Assembly (NCBI GenBank): GCA_002794775.1
Contig: NBAY01000004.1
Span: forward strand, 248,001 to 312,000
Direction: 5' to 3'
Length of the DNA stretch: 64,000 nucleotides
Origin: Porodaedalea pini
Taxonomy: Eukaryota > Basidiomycota > Agaricomycetes > Hymenochaetales > Hymenochaetaceae
Below, piece after piece: positions 20,656 through 31,110 of the stretch. The first letter of the stretch is position 1, and every line of letters starts with the position of its first letter. Made by a program: the position numbers and the translations under genes. The notes beneath the pieces were generated by a model, which had not been told where the DNA came from, made no database searches, and saw only the letters and a program-made list of their open reading frames with translations.

Positions 20656-20868
20656 GCAAATATTCTTATACCTCTTTATCGGTTCTGTGTAGATTTTTAC
20701 TTTTATACCCGATTAATCCTTTAGAATTAGTAGTAAATAATTAATGGTTATATTGTGCACTTTTTATTATCTGGTCTGACTATGGACTGGTAAAAACAAA
20801 CATCGTGAACAACTTTATTGCTCTCATGATTTATTGCCAGAGCGTGGATCGAACATTGACAGAGTGTT

Positions 20869-20974
20869 GCGGTTCATCCGCAAAAACCGTGGTATCTGTG
20901 GGAATTTCATCCGCGGATAGCCCATCCGCGGTGCGGATGCGGATAAGTGCGGACGGATACCGCTGTAGTCCCTA
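20869..20974 (-). repeat. hAT right terminal/subterminal repeat region
   Basis: In reverse complement it starts TAGGGACTACAG and repeats the GCGGATG-rich subterminal pattern seen at 9190-9300, running on through the GGATGAACCGC segment that the Gypsy insertion interrupts on the left. The match between ends is imperfect beyond the first 12 bases. Confidence 0.9.
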
Positions 20975-20982
20975 CGTGTGAT
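20975..20982. repeat. Right 8-bp target site duplication of the hAT element
   Basis: CGTGTGAT, identical to 9182-9189. Confidence 0.95.
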
Positions 20983-21596
20983 GAAATCAATAGATAAGCA
21001 GCGTTTATATGCACCTTGGGATGACTGAAGTCTATCATCTCTAAAGTCGACGGTCATCTACGCGCTCTGTACTACGGTATCAGAAGTGAATCGCATCTCG
21101 TCTTCGTCCTCCACTCAATCCCATACCCAACTCGAATACCAGCGTTTCTCAACTGCAATATTGATGTCTACGACACGCAATTCGGATACTCGCGCGCCGT
21201 GCGCTGCCGCGTGCTCCGAGTCAAGACTCACCAAAAAAGGGTGCATTAATATTGTTAGTGGCTGAGCTCAAGCCGGATAGGTCTTCAAAGCCATCACAGC
21301 CGGTGGGGTCAAAGTCTTTGTCGGCGAAGGTCAATACATCGCTTGCGTAAGGAAGAATATTGCTTCTTCAGCATCTATACAATCTGTCAGATTCTTCCAC
21401 GCAAACGCTCATACCTTCAGCTCTATCCGCAGCTTCCTCTGGCAGTGACTCGTAATTTCCTTTGATTAAAACGATGCAGCAGAATGGGGCCTGCATTATC
21501 CTTGAATTATTTGCGCTGTATACTTCTATAGTGCCTTTGTCTGCGTATTGTTACTTATATATCATCCTTACATCAACCTAGATACACATCTTCGTA
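20983..21596. other. Intergenic region right of the hAT, possible exon remnants
   Basis: 614 bases between the hAT and the 3' end of the dehydrogenase gene. On the minus strand, around 21250-21350, a short open stretch reads FADKDFDPTGCDGFEDLSGL. Another at about 21430-21480 reads NYESLPEEAADRAEG. Both have gene-like composition but I cannot join them into a model. They may be remnants of a decayed gene. One ATTAATATT motif lies at 21245-21253. Confidence 0.4.
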
Positions 21597-23118
21597 TTAC
21601 ACCACTCGTTCAACCCCAGGCGGGAACTTGTAGTCCCCCTGGCGGCGAACTTCATCGAAGATATCCATCTCGAGCAGACTTTTGTTATGGCTCCAAATTT
21701 CGCTCTCTATCTTCCCATCCCTCACACACCGCGCGACCTCGTCCGCCTGGAAGTGCCATCCAGTGCCTTCATACTTAAACTCGCGCTTCTCCTCGCGCAC
21801 AACCTTCCCGCTGCCGGGCTTGTCAAAGTACTGCACTGTGAACTCCTGCGGACAGTAGATCGGCGGCGCGATGAGGACGCTGCCGTTGCGGTAGCGGATT
21901 GTAACGCTTGCAGGTGCCAACGGAGGGAGATTGATGTTGCAGGTGAGCACGGCTTGCGCGCGTAGCGCGCTGGAGAAGGTGACTGTGAAGGATGTACTGC
22001 TGTCAACGCCGGTGAGTGGAGTCTTGAGCATTGATCCGCTGATACTACTCGGTCGTGCGTTCTGATTCTTCGGGTGCTCAAAGAGCATAGCGATAGCCTG
22101 TAATCAAGTTGTTCAGTAGTAAATACTTTGCTAAGGGGTAGCATATACTCGCCCAGAAGAGAGGGTATGGGCCACTGTAAAACAATTTAAAGGTTAGATA
22201 CAGCAAAGTAAACAGACAAGAGCGTCTTACAGATCAAGAAGGGCACCTCCACCTAGGGTGGGGTCCAAGATACGATGCGTCTTAGGAATGTCTGCACATA
22301 TATTAGTGATAGTCTCACACTCCAATCAGCAAACGCGATCTCACTCTCAATATCGAAGTTTCCCGAAAGGTCTGCGTGTAGCACGACAGGATCACCCAGC
22401 GTTCCCTCCTCCGTGACCTTCTTGAGCTCGAGCGTGAGTGGCTGGAAGCGTGTCCACAGCGCCTCCATGAAGAAGCGCTTCTTTTCGTTGGCGATGCTCA
22501 GCAGAGAAAGCAGCTCTGCGGCATTGGAGGTGACGGGCTTCTCGCAGAGGACGTGCTTACCCGCGAGTAGTGCGGCCTTGGAGTTGATATAGTGGGACGT
22601 ATGGGGTGTACCTGTTGGTTGGACAACGTGCATTCAATTACGAATCAGAAGGCATAAGCACGATAAATCTGACCGATGTAGACTGCGTTGACATTCTGAA
22701 AGACAGTCCAACTCCTTCAGTATTTGTCTACGACTGAGCTTCGACCAACTCACCTGATCAGCGAATAGCTCATCATACGATCCGTACGCCTTCACCGAGT
22801 CGTCCTTAATCTCCGTGTCGATAAACTTGCGCGCACTCTCGACGCTGCGCGAGCCCACGCTGACAATCTTGTGCACGACATCATTCACATTGCGGCTGTG
22901 TGCGTCCTTCAGCTCCCTTTCTTCAAGTTTACGGCCTGGCAAGAGCGGACACGCACGTCTTCGGGTCAATCAGTAGGTCCTATAAGCCAGAAGTCTGGGT
23001 TCAGGGAGAATTCAACGATACAATGATGCAAAGCGTCACCTACCCGCACGAAGCAACCTGCGATCTTCCCAGTCGATACTATTCCCCACTTCAGAACAAA
23101 AGGCGTCGCCGATGCCAT
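21597..23118 (-). CDS. Gfo/Idh/MocA-family NAD(P) dehydrogenase (D-xylose / dihydrodiol dehydrogenase type)
   Basis: Exons in coding order: 23044-23118, 22957-22979, 22754-22916, 22674-22695, 22345-22611, 22231-22291, 22153-22174 and 21597-22097. They close in phase to 377 residues, normal for the family. The N-terminal Rossmann fold starts LKWGIVSTGKIAG. The catalytic block AGKHVLCEKPVTSNAAE contains the EKP lysine. The C-terminal beta-sheet domain carries THRILDPTLGGGALLDLGPY, the usual family signature. In fungi such proteins oxidise D-xylose with NADP or act on trans-dihydrodiols; substrate cannot be fixed by eye. Intron 7 (donor gcgagt at 22152) is of the GC-AG class, as only that splice keeps the frame. 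Intron 2 is only 40 bases, so that junction is the least certain. Confidence 0.85.
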
Positions 23119-23438
23119 GTTATAAACTTTATAGCGCGAGTTCGAGACAGTTGAAGAAGGGTGGGAAGGCGTATGATGTCCTCATTAATATTGGCTTTAT
23201 ATTCCAAAACGATATTAATATCGTCGTCACATGAACGCTTCAGGTTTCGTGTGACACTGAGGCAGGCCCGACCATACTTCGACTGTATCTACAGAATCGA
23301 CTTCACAAACCGTATAAATCTCACATATAAACATCCTGCAAGGATATAGCAAAATAGACCATTACAGGGTCGGTGAGTTACGACTTGCACTTTCGTCGGT
23401 GAACATTCTCTAAGCACTCAGTCGACAAGAAAAGCACG
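23119..23438. promoter_or_regulatory. Divergent promoter region, dehydrogenase / OHCU decarboxylase
   Basis: 320 bases between two divergent start codons. It holds ATTAATATT at 23184-23192 and a second palindromic AT motif, gatattaatatc, at about 23211. No clear TATA box is placed well for either gene. Confidence 0.45.
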
Positions 23439-24107
23439 ATGTCTGTTCAGTTAAACCCACTCCCCGATGTCCTTCAATCAATCCGTCCCGCAGCAGATAC
23501 GAGGCATGAAGCGACAAACCAACAGCTAAACGATACACTTTCTCTGCTCTTCGAGCCCTCCCCTACATTAAATGAAGAAATTGCCCCTTTGCTCATCCAG
23601 CGCATCCGGAGCACTGCAGATGAAGGTCAACTGCCTAAGAGTTACGCTAGCCTTATCGACATTGTGGTCGAGCTCGTGTCTGAGATGCCTGATGACCAGA
23701 AGGCGACTTTTATTGGAGCACATCCTCGGATTGGCGAAGTGAAGAAATTAAGCGCTTTGAGTGCGGCGGAGCAAGGGCAGGCTGGCCAGACCAATACAGA
23801 CGCTGTCCCAACTCCGACTGCGGTCCTAGAGCGTCTTGCATACCTGAATAACGCGTACGAACGGCGATTTCCTGGCCTGGTCTATATCACGTTTGTGAAT
23901 GGGCGAACGCGAGCGCAAGTACGAGACGAGTTGGAGGAAAAGCTTCGGGAGGAGGGAGTCATACCCAAAGCGGATGAAACAGACGGACTCAACACAATAG
24001 TGCCGCACGACGTACGTGGTGATGCTTGGCGTTCAGAGTTGGGAAGAGCTGTAGGCGCTATACGCGACATCGCGCGTAGCCGACTCGAGAAATTGGGCGC
24101 GGCGTGA
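23439..24107 (+). CDS. OHCU decarboxylase (uric acid degradation)
   Basis: 2-oxo-4-hydroxy-4-carboxy-5-ureidoimidazoline decarboxylase. It performs the last step that turns urate into S-allantoin, usually in peroxisomes together with urate oxidase. The gene is a single exon of 222 residues. Family blocks are visible: FIGAHPRIGEVKKLSALSAA with the catalytic His in AHPRIG and a Glu-Gln (EQ) directly after, then LAYLNNAYERRFPGLVYITF and VNGRTRAQV. The C-terminal helical part (ELGRAVGAIRDIARSRLEKL) is intact. I see no SKL-type peroxisomal signal at the C-terminus (it ends LGAA). Only 22 bases separate its stop from the converging MED4 stop. Confidence 0.9.
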   Translation: MSVQLNPLPDVLQSIRPAADTRHEATNQQLNDTLSLLFEPSPTLNEEIAPLLIQRIRSTADEGQLPKSYASLIDIVVELVSEMPDDQKATFIGAHPRIGEVKKLSALSAAEQGQAGQTNTDAVPTPTAVLERLAYLNNAYERRFPGLVYITFVNGRTRAQVRDELEEKLREEGVIPKADETDGLNTIVPHDVRGDAWRSELGRAVGAIRDIARSRLEKLGAA

Positions 24108-24129
24108 CATTTTACCCATAGTGTGGGCT

Positions 24130-25001
24130 TTAGAAATCGGGATTGAGGTCTAAATCTAGGTCGAAGACTTCTTGGTGCGGTGGGTGTTCGAGCCTGTACG
24201 GATAACCGTGCATTTGTACCGGCGCGTTGAGCTCCGGCTTTTCTGGAGATGGAGGTGATGCTATATAAGAGCAAATAGGTCAGGAATATTGCGGACAGAA
24301 GAAATGAACTGGCTTACGTCGGCCGACTGAGTGTATTTCCCCCAGCAACCCAAGTGGTGCTTCTGCATTGAGCCGTCCCCGACGCATCTTCTCTTCGTTC
24401 GGAAACGGAGGGAAGAAAAGCGGAGGCGGTGGTTGGCCAGGAAGAGTTATATCTGGCATATGCGGTGGCGCAGACGTGAATGCACTCAGGCTCTGTGCGT
24501 AGGCAAGTAACTCGGGGTACGGCAGTGCAACTGCAAAATACACATTTTCCATGAACAAATTGCTGTTAATAATATGAAATTCAGCTGCGCACCTTCCTTG
24601 GCTTTTTCGATAGCCTTTACTCGTTCATCCCCCTCTTCAATCATCTCCTCGAGCTCCCTTTTCCCGCGCTCGAGCTCTGCCCATATCTCGCGTAGGCGCC
24701 TCTCCAGGCCGAGCACCTCAGCAGTGAGAGACTCGATGCGCCGTTGGTTGCGCTGATGGATACGCGCTTGCTGAAGCGCAGCAGCTAGCTCAGCGTCTGC
24801 CTCGATGAATGCCTCTATAGGTGGCGGTGGCGGTGGCTTCGTCTGCGCAGGAGAAAGCGAGAGGAACAGGGTGTGTGAGAGCCTTTGGAGCGCGTCGAGC
24901 GGCGCCAGAAGGACATCTGTCATTGACTGAGGTGGTTCATAAGTCTGACCGAATGTCGGTCCTAGCCGCGATGGGCCTGCCTGTAGCGGATTATTTGACA
25001 T
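24130..25001 (-). CDS. MED4: Mediator complex subunit 4
   Basis: Middle-module subunit of Mediator, the co-activator that bridges regulators and RNA polymerase II. Exons in coding order: 24593-25001, 24318-24530 and 24130-24260. They give 250 residues. The first exon holds a long coiled coil (AELAAALQQARIHQRNQRRI ... LEEMIEEGDERVKAIEKA). The second opens VALPYPELLAYAQSLSAFTS and runs into MRRGRLNAEAPLGLLGEIHS, the conserved Med4 signature. The tail ends in acidic DLDLDLNPDF. The gene is intact. Its divergent neighbour is the SAGA subunit ADA1, so two co-activator genes share one 141-bp promoter. Confidence 0.85.
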
Positions 25002-25142
25002 GGCAGGAGAGACGAGGACGCGTCAAAAACTCGAGACACCGCAGGCGCGTATAAGACGCGCGTATGTAAGCAGCCCTTGTGCTAATTAGATCGACGTTCC
25101 GAACTTCGCATTCGCCACGACTTGGACTCAGCGCGTCAGACG
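25002..25142. promoter_or_regulatory. Bidirectional promoter between MED4 and ADA1
   Basis: 141 bases between divergent start codons. It is GC-rich on the MED4 side (ggacgcgtcaaaaact..., with an ACGCGT at about 25018) and contains a gctaattag AT patch. No TATA box is seen. Co-regulation is inferred from the arrangement only. Confidence 0.5.
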
Positions 25143-26276
25143 ATGTCGAGCCCAGCGCCGGCAGTCCGCGATGAGCTCACTTCCGCTCTTGAAGGAAAGG
25201 CCTCACACTACTGGGACACACTTAGCTCATATCTAGGCGGTAGAATATCGCGTGTTGAGTACGAGGACATTATCCGCGAGGCCGTAGACACTCCTCATCT
25301 CGGTACGTGTCATGTTTAGATTTGCAAGGTAGAGTCTAAAGCAAATGGATTCTTGTAGTCCAACTGCACAATTCTCTTATTATATCTGTACTCGGCTCAT
25401 CGTTGCACCATGCACCACCGACTCCTCCACCGGATGGACCGGGCAAGCCACCACGCAAAAGGCGGCGCACAGCGCCTAATGCAGACCCGGACGGCGATGC
25501 TGCGTCGATGCACTCTACGCGACTGAAGATGTGGACAGTCGGTATGGGCCGCCGAGAACGCGAGCGCGTGAAGTCATTGGAGTCTATTGCTCGTGGAGTG
25601 GATAAGCGGCCCAGGAACGCGCTCGACGAGATTGCTCAAGAGAGGGGCGTGCAGCTTGTGCCTGAGGGTAAAGGTTAGCATTTATATACCAAAATAATTG
25701 TGTAGACGGCAAAGCTGACCAACTATACAGACCCTCCTGGAACGTATAATCCTGTTCACCTCGCATCGGTAACAAGAGCACCCACTTTGCAACACTTATC
25801 CGAGAGGGTCGCTCTTATTTCCGCTCAACATAATCTCTCCCCACCCACGAAAACCGTTGCCAACCTTATGCTGATGGCCTGCGAGGTGTGTCTATTTCGC
25901 TGAGATTTATAGACCGCAGCTAACTATTTCGGGACGTCAGGCAAAGTTAAAGCAGTTGATCTCGCAAGCCCTCGCACTCACCTCGACTTCGCACGCCATC
26001 ACATCTATTCAGCTCGCCAAAATGCCTGCGCAACCGACGACACGTGTCTTGACTACGTCGGCCTTTGAGTCGCTCCTCACCGTGCGGCCTGCCGTGCTGC
26101 CGTACCAATCCGCTGCCGCTACGCGTCTCATGGCGGAGGGCCCGAGCGATACGAGGCATTATTTCGACCACGAAGTGCAGTTCAAGGAGCGCCACACGGA
26201 AGACCCGCGCTGGCAGATCCTTGCGGTGCTTGCAGAGAGAAGCACGGTGCGGGAAGCGCTATTGACCGGGAGGTAG
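25143..26276 (+). CDS. HFI1: SAGA complex subunit Ada1/Hfi1 (TADA1 family)
   Basis: Structural subunit of the SAGA histone acetyltransferase complex, carrying a histone-fold-like region. Exons 25143-25302, 25359-25673, 25731-25885 and 25941-26276 give 321 residues. The N-terminal conserved block is ALEGKASHYWDTLSSYLGGR, then ISRVEYEDIIREAVDTPHLV and QLHNSLIISVLGSS, the usual SAGA-Tad1 opening. A basic nuclear-signal-like patch, KPPRKRRRT, follows. The middle part has the histone-fold-like segment LSERVALISAQHNLSPPTKT with ANLMLMACEAKLKQLI. The ATG at 25143 is the first in frame. The gene looks intact. Confidence 0.85.
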
Positions 26277-26484
26277 GACTGTGTTCTGTTCTTGTAAATG
26301 TTACTTATGTACCCTTGCTTCCCCTTTCTCTGTTCTTTGATTATGTTCTTGCTTGTTGACTTGCTGTGCTGCTATGCTTTGCATTTATGCATTCCTTTCT
26401 CTGTCAAATTTGTTGTCGATTTCTTTGTGTTTTGCTTTGTTTTATCTTCATGACCTGTGATCTGACTCGGATTTTCCATACTAG

Positions 26485-27238
26485 CTAACGGTACTGTTCT
26501 GGACGTGTAATGTCTCGTACAATCACATCGCTATCCCCCATTATTACTTTCTTGTCATTCGACTCCACATTGTTTTCAGTACTAGTGCCAGGTTGCAAAC
26601 TCCGCCTCTCGAGACAAACCGTGGCGTATTCGTCCAGCTGACGCACGAAGCCATGGTTTGGAGACACTATACTGCGTTTTTCTTTTAGAAACTGCAGTAC
26701 AGTGGCTGCAGAGACGAAACCAGGCGATGAAGCCAGGAGATACGCTGCAACGACCGTAGCGCTGCGGCTTATACCTTGGAAGCAGTGTACCTATCGTACA
26801 TTTATTAGTACAATATATGAATATATAGAAGTAGTCGTGAACTGTACTCACCAGTACTATAGAATTTGTATCGTTTAATGCTTCGCGGATGTATTCTGTG
26901 GTACGATCAAGGTGCTTAAGGATATTTGATGTGAAGCTGTCACGTAGGGGTATGTGAAGGTTCTTGAGAGATGCACCATACTCCTCTGCGAAGGCAAAAG
27001 ATGGGCGTTCTTCCATGACTGACACCACATGCGTCACTCCGAGAGATCTGAGCTGGGCTTCGTCGGTAACATGCCAGTAATCGCCTAGGTAAAGCCTTGG
27101 GAGAATTTGGGAGGGACGGGATGTCGTCTGTACAAGACCCGGAAGACTGAGACGTGTTCCTTGTTGTTTTGAGAGCTGGATAGCCACAACACGCGCTGCT
27201 TCAGCGAATAATTTCTTCCTAGACGACGATTCGGACAT
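26485..27238 (-). CDS. Dual-specificity protein phosphatase
   Basis: Cysteine-dependent phosphatase acting on phospho-Tyr and phospho-Ser/Thr. Exons 26852-27238 and 26485-26790 give 230 residues. The substrate-proximal part has the DSP opening (SQILPRLYLGDYWHVTDEAQ, then LGVTHVVSVMEERPSF) and the general-acid region HIPLRDSFTSNILKHL, with Asp in PLRD. The catalytic loop HCFQGISRSATVVAAYLLAS matches HCxxGxSRS, split from the first exon just before VHC. The C-terminal 50 residues are not conserved. The start is taken at MSESSS. An upstream frame reaching 27316 runs into LINE sequence and is an artefact of that insertion. Pathway and substrate unknown. Confidence 0.85.
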
Positions 27239-27281
27239 GGCACTGATTAAAGACTGAGAGATGGAGACGGCGAGTGTTATG

Positions 27282-27292
27282 AACACGAGCAC
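27282..27292. repeat. Probable left target duplication of the LINE
   Basis: AACACGAGCAC, found again at 34669-34679 on the far side of the element. An 11-base match in two short flanks is unlikely by chance, and length fits LINE target-primed insertion. Confidence 0.65.
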
Positions 27293-27363
27293 TTCTTGAT
27301 CTCCTACCATCACCATCTGGACCGTGGGAAACTTGCAGTCAACTCATCTTATTTCTCTCCGCT

Positions 27364-29598
27364 ATGGACAGCAAAATGCTGACCAGAGCTAAAGCCTCTC
27401 TCCATAAAACAAAGTCGTCTCTTTCCCTTGCCAATCCCAAGGACCCCACCAAGTGTGAGGAGTGTAAATCGGATCTCCCCTATCACAGTCGCAGCTGTGT
27501 TAGTGGCAAGGACAAGCTTTGCATCGTCTGTGGTCGCGATAAGACCTACAACCACAACAATGCTGTATGCGAAACCGTAGCGAAGAACCGTGTCAACTGG
27601 TCCCCCGATGTCGAAGCGGACGCCCATGCAGCCGCCCTACGCAAGCAAGGGGATCTCCCCCCGACCCCTATTATCGATTCACAGTCTTCTCTTAAACGCT
27701 CCAATTCGGAGGAAGAGCATCACGCCCTACAGCCACCCGCACGAATCGACGAAACCGACGACATGGAGGCCGACGACCTCTACGCCCCCAGCATGAGCCA
27801 AGCCCCCCAGATCGATAACGACATGGACGACGCAATCTCGGAATACGAGGACCCGCAAATTGCCGAACGCGTTTCTTCTTCCTTTATGCACCTGACCAAG
27901 GAGACTATCGATCATATATCCATGCTCATTACGCAGCCTTCCTGGACCTCTCCCACGCCGTGGCATGAAGACCCGATCCGTGCCGGCAAAGCCCTCGCTG
28001 ACGTGGCCTCCAACCTCGTAGCCTGGGTCAGTAAATCACATTGTTTCGATGACGAAACCATCAAGGAGAACAAGGCGAACGAAGGGCTTCAGGCCTTCCA
28101 TTCCTCATATCGAATCCATTCACCAGACTTCAAACATGTATTCGACGACGTACACGTTTCAGCTCAGGCTATTCGCGAACAACACATTTCCGACAATATG
28201 TCTTCTATGTCCCGCTCTATTCAGTCTCTCACTTCTCTCGTTTCTTCTCTTGTTGATAAAACTAACAATCTTGAAAAACAGCTGGCTTGCTCTTCTCCCT
28301 CTTCAACAACTTTCAAATCTTCTTCATCAACTAACAAACCACAGGTCAAATTTCTTCCTGACCCTATTGGCGCTTGCTTTGTCCACGACAATCGGTTCCC
28401 TCCTGACCCCCCTATCGTCAAACAACGTGTCCAAACCCCAAAGAATGGGAAGACCGAGTATGCCACCGCCATCGCCAACACACGCGTCCCAGGATCAGGT
28501 TATCGCATGAGCTCTGAAGGCGTCATTTACGTGCCTGACGGCTACGCTCATTCAGCTCATAATGCCCCCAGACCGGGCGGGACGACCATTTATCACCCAA
28601 AGGTCGAATCTGTCGGAACCGACAGAGACGGTTTCACTACAGTTACTTACGCGAAAGCAGCCCAAAAGAAACCTAAGATGACCCCAACCAAAGTGTTACG
28701 TCCTACCGCAGAGAACCCTGACGGGGAAATCTCAACGGTACCTGTCAACCGTTCTAACGGATCGGTTAACATCCGTTCGTCTAACATCAAGCGAGTTTAT
28801 TTCTCCCTGCCAGGGGATCTTGCAGTTCGGCCATTGACTCAATCGGTCAAAAATGCTGTAAGGGCTGGCTTCAAGGGCAACCCATTGTTCAAACATTTGG
28901 TGGTACTGAACGTCGAGTACACCTCAAACAGCAACCTTCTCATTGCTTTCACCAACATTCGAGCTGACTTTGACACTAATTATACTTCCCTCGCCTCCCA
29001 GCTTAGTCACATCCTCAAGATTAGTGGGGCGAAACCATTCATTCCGTCCCCACAATTCAAAATGGTTATCCCTGGTGTCCCCGTGTATGACAGGGAATCC
29101 AAACTGATCTATAGCGAGGCAGATATCCTTAATGAAATCTTGGCACTGCCACAGTTTGAGGGGCGCAAGTTCATGTTCCCACCTAGATTCATGTCATCTC
29201 CTGAACGCTTGAATGAGCAGGACTTTTGCAATGTCTCCGTCATCATGAAGGACTCAGATCGTCTTTCATTTGACCATTTCTTCCTACACGGTAACCGCTC
29301 GGTCCCTGTCTTTGGCGTTATTCGTCGCCTCGAGGAGATGAAAGCACGTCCCACGATTAACCAGTGCGATAACTGCCACTGACTGGGGCATCCCGCTTCA
29401 AAATGCCGCTCAGCAGCGCATTGCGCTATCTGTTCCGAAACTCATCGCACCACAGTCCACGTCGCTAAATGCGCTCCATGCACTGCGGCTAATAACCTGC
29501 AATGCAACCACTTTGCCCTGTGCATCAACTGTCATGGAAATCACAGTGCCAGGTCTTCGGACTGTCCCACATGTCGTAACTATCGTTCTCCTTATTAA
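27364..29598 (+). pseudogene. LINE ORF1 (zinc-knuckle RNA-binding protein)
   Basis: Starts MDSKMLTRAKASLHKTKSSL and runs in one frame to TAA at 29596-29598, broken by a TGA at 29380-29382. The N-terminal 60 residues carry paired cysteines (CEECKSD, CIVCGRDKTYNHNNAVC), perhaps a zinc-binding fold. The C-terminus is a string of CCHC knuckles. The TGA falls inside the first of them (CDNCH, then stop). Beyond it CAICSETHRTTVHVAKC and CINCHGNHSARSSDC continue in the same frame. The gap to the ORF2 ATG is only five bases. Confidence 0.85.
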
Positions 29599-30113
29599 TT
29601 TCTATGACCGAGAAAATATCTGTTCTTTCCCTTAACCTTCGCAGTTCCACACCCTCTTTTGATTTTCTATTTCATTTATTTTCATCTACCCATCAAGCGC
29701 CGGATGTTGTTTGTCTCCAGGAGATCCCGGTCATCCAACGAATTATCCCTTCCAAATCTGATCCTTCTGGTTCGCGGGCTTTTGATTCCCGCAACTATGC
29801 ACCCTATACGGCATTTCTTCCGCCAACCCCTGGCAAACCCCGGTGCTGTACTTATGTCCACTCCCGCCTAATCCACCGGGTCTCTCTTTTTCAAACCCCC
29901 AATCCTTCACCTTGTATTTTGGTTATCTCCATTTCCAGAGACCTTCCCGTCCCTTTACTCTTATGGAACATTTATAATTCCCCTTCTCAACGGGAATTCG
30001 AATCTAACCTACCCCTTTTAAGTTCAACTTCTAATATTTTCATTGGCGATTTTAACTGCCATTCCGCGTTGTGGTCGCTTCCTGCACAGTCATCCCTTTT
30101 TCATCTCTCCCGC

Positions 30114-31110
30114 TGAAAGGTGACGGTACGGTCTACTGGCAGACTCGGACCTGGTTGAGTTCGGCCACTGGGGGTTCACTCTAATGTGTCTGATGGAGGG
30201 GATAGTGTCAGGAAGTGTAGGGAAGTGTAGGGGAATACTCGGGGCTAGGTGTCAACTCGAGGACGCGAGTACAAAGGACGACCGGCAAAATGTGCCTAAA
30301 TGTGGTCGGAGAACAAAGAGTGACTACGATCTTGACAACCCGGGCTCGGAAACTTGCCAGTGAAGACAGTAATCGAAACGATTCGTCGAGACGATTCTGA
30401 ATCTGAAAAGATCTCGAGATGCGGTGCAGAATTGACGGAGATATGGCAGTTGCACTGGTTGCGGCTGGCGGAACGCACGGAACTCCCGGAACCAAAAGCT
30501 ATTTTCGTAGCTCTACGACGCGGGCTCGGAATCGTGCAAGAAAAGACAGTATTCGAAAGCGATTTCCGACGAGATTAAGAATCTGAAGAGAGCTCGAGAA
30601 TCGGTTAAGAATTGAGGGCGATATAGCGAAAGCAAGATTTGGCCGAAAATGGGACTCGAGACGGAACGGACGGAATGGACAGAACGATACTGAACGGCAA
30701 CAGAGACGAGAACTAAAGACTGGGACTGACTCAGGGGAAACAAACTTGTATTTTTGAGACATTTACATGAGTGTTTAAATAACCAACAGAGGGTTGAGCC
30801 TCTGAGCGGCATACAAAGGACACAAAGACAGACTGGAGGCTCTAGCCAAACAACACCAAATAGCCAGAACTCGGAGCCGGAACTCGGGAACATGAGTAAT
30901 TAAGCTTTCGGAGGCTCGGAACAATACCAGATGTGACCCAAAATGGACTTTGGTGGCTCACTGGTGCAGAACCAAGCTGTATGTGTCGAGTTAATCCAGC
31001 CAAACACTGAAACTGTCCTGAAATGCGTCAGGGATACTTGTAAGACTGTCCTGAGTCGAGTCAAATCTAATAGAGCCGATTCTGAGGCCAGCGGCATCAG
31101 GATCTCCACA
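30114..31110. mobile_element. Solo-LTR-like insertion inside LINE ORF2
   Basis: 997 bases with TG...CA ends (TGAAAGGTGACGG ... GATCTCCACA), flanked by a 4-bp direct repeat CCGC (30110-30113 and 31111-31114). Removing the insert with one CCGC copy restores the ORF2 frame exactly. It encodes nothing recognisable. Internally the phrase cgggctcggaa recurs 180 bases apart (30341 and 30521) within a longer imperfect repeat. A solo LTR left by recombination is the simplest reading; an unusual non-autonomous element is possible. Confidence 0.7.

Larger units (their letters stand above)
9190..20974 (+). mobile_element. hAT-superfamily DNA transposon, 11.8 kb, with nested insertions
   Basis: The element begins TAGGGACTACAG at 9190 and ends with its reverse complement at 20974, flanked by perfect 8-bp duplications. 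Inside are a 6.3-kb Gypsy retroelement (9301-15597) and an intact-looking hAT transposase gene (15713-20655) whose intron 3 holds fragments of host genes. Without the retroelement and its duplicated GGATG the hAT is about 5.5 kb. Inward of the 12-bp exact inverted repeats, both ends carry several copies of a GCGGATG-type motif, probably transposase-binding subterminal repeats. The perfect duplication and open transposase imply a recent arrival. The insertion site lies between the acetyltransferase and dehydrogenase genes and breaks no gene I can recognise. Confidence 0.95.

Noticed and set aside
27239..27316. N-terminal extension of the phosphatase to an upstream Met at 27316
   Set aside because: The extra codons cross the LINE target duplication into LINE sequence, so they cannot be ancestral coding sequence.
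28000..28600. Plus-strand frame 28049-28510 as a membrane protein
   Set aside because: It is the +1 shadow of LINE ORF1, which has zinc knuckles and the correct position.
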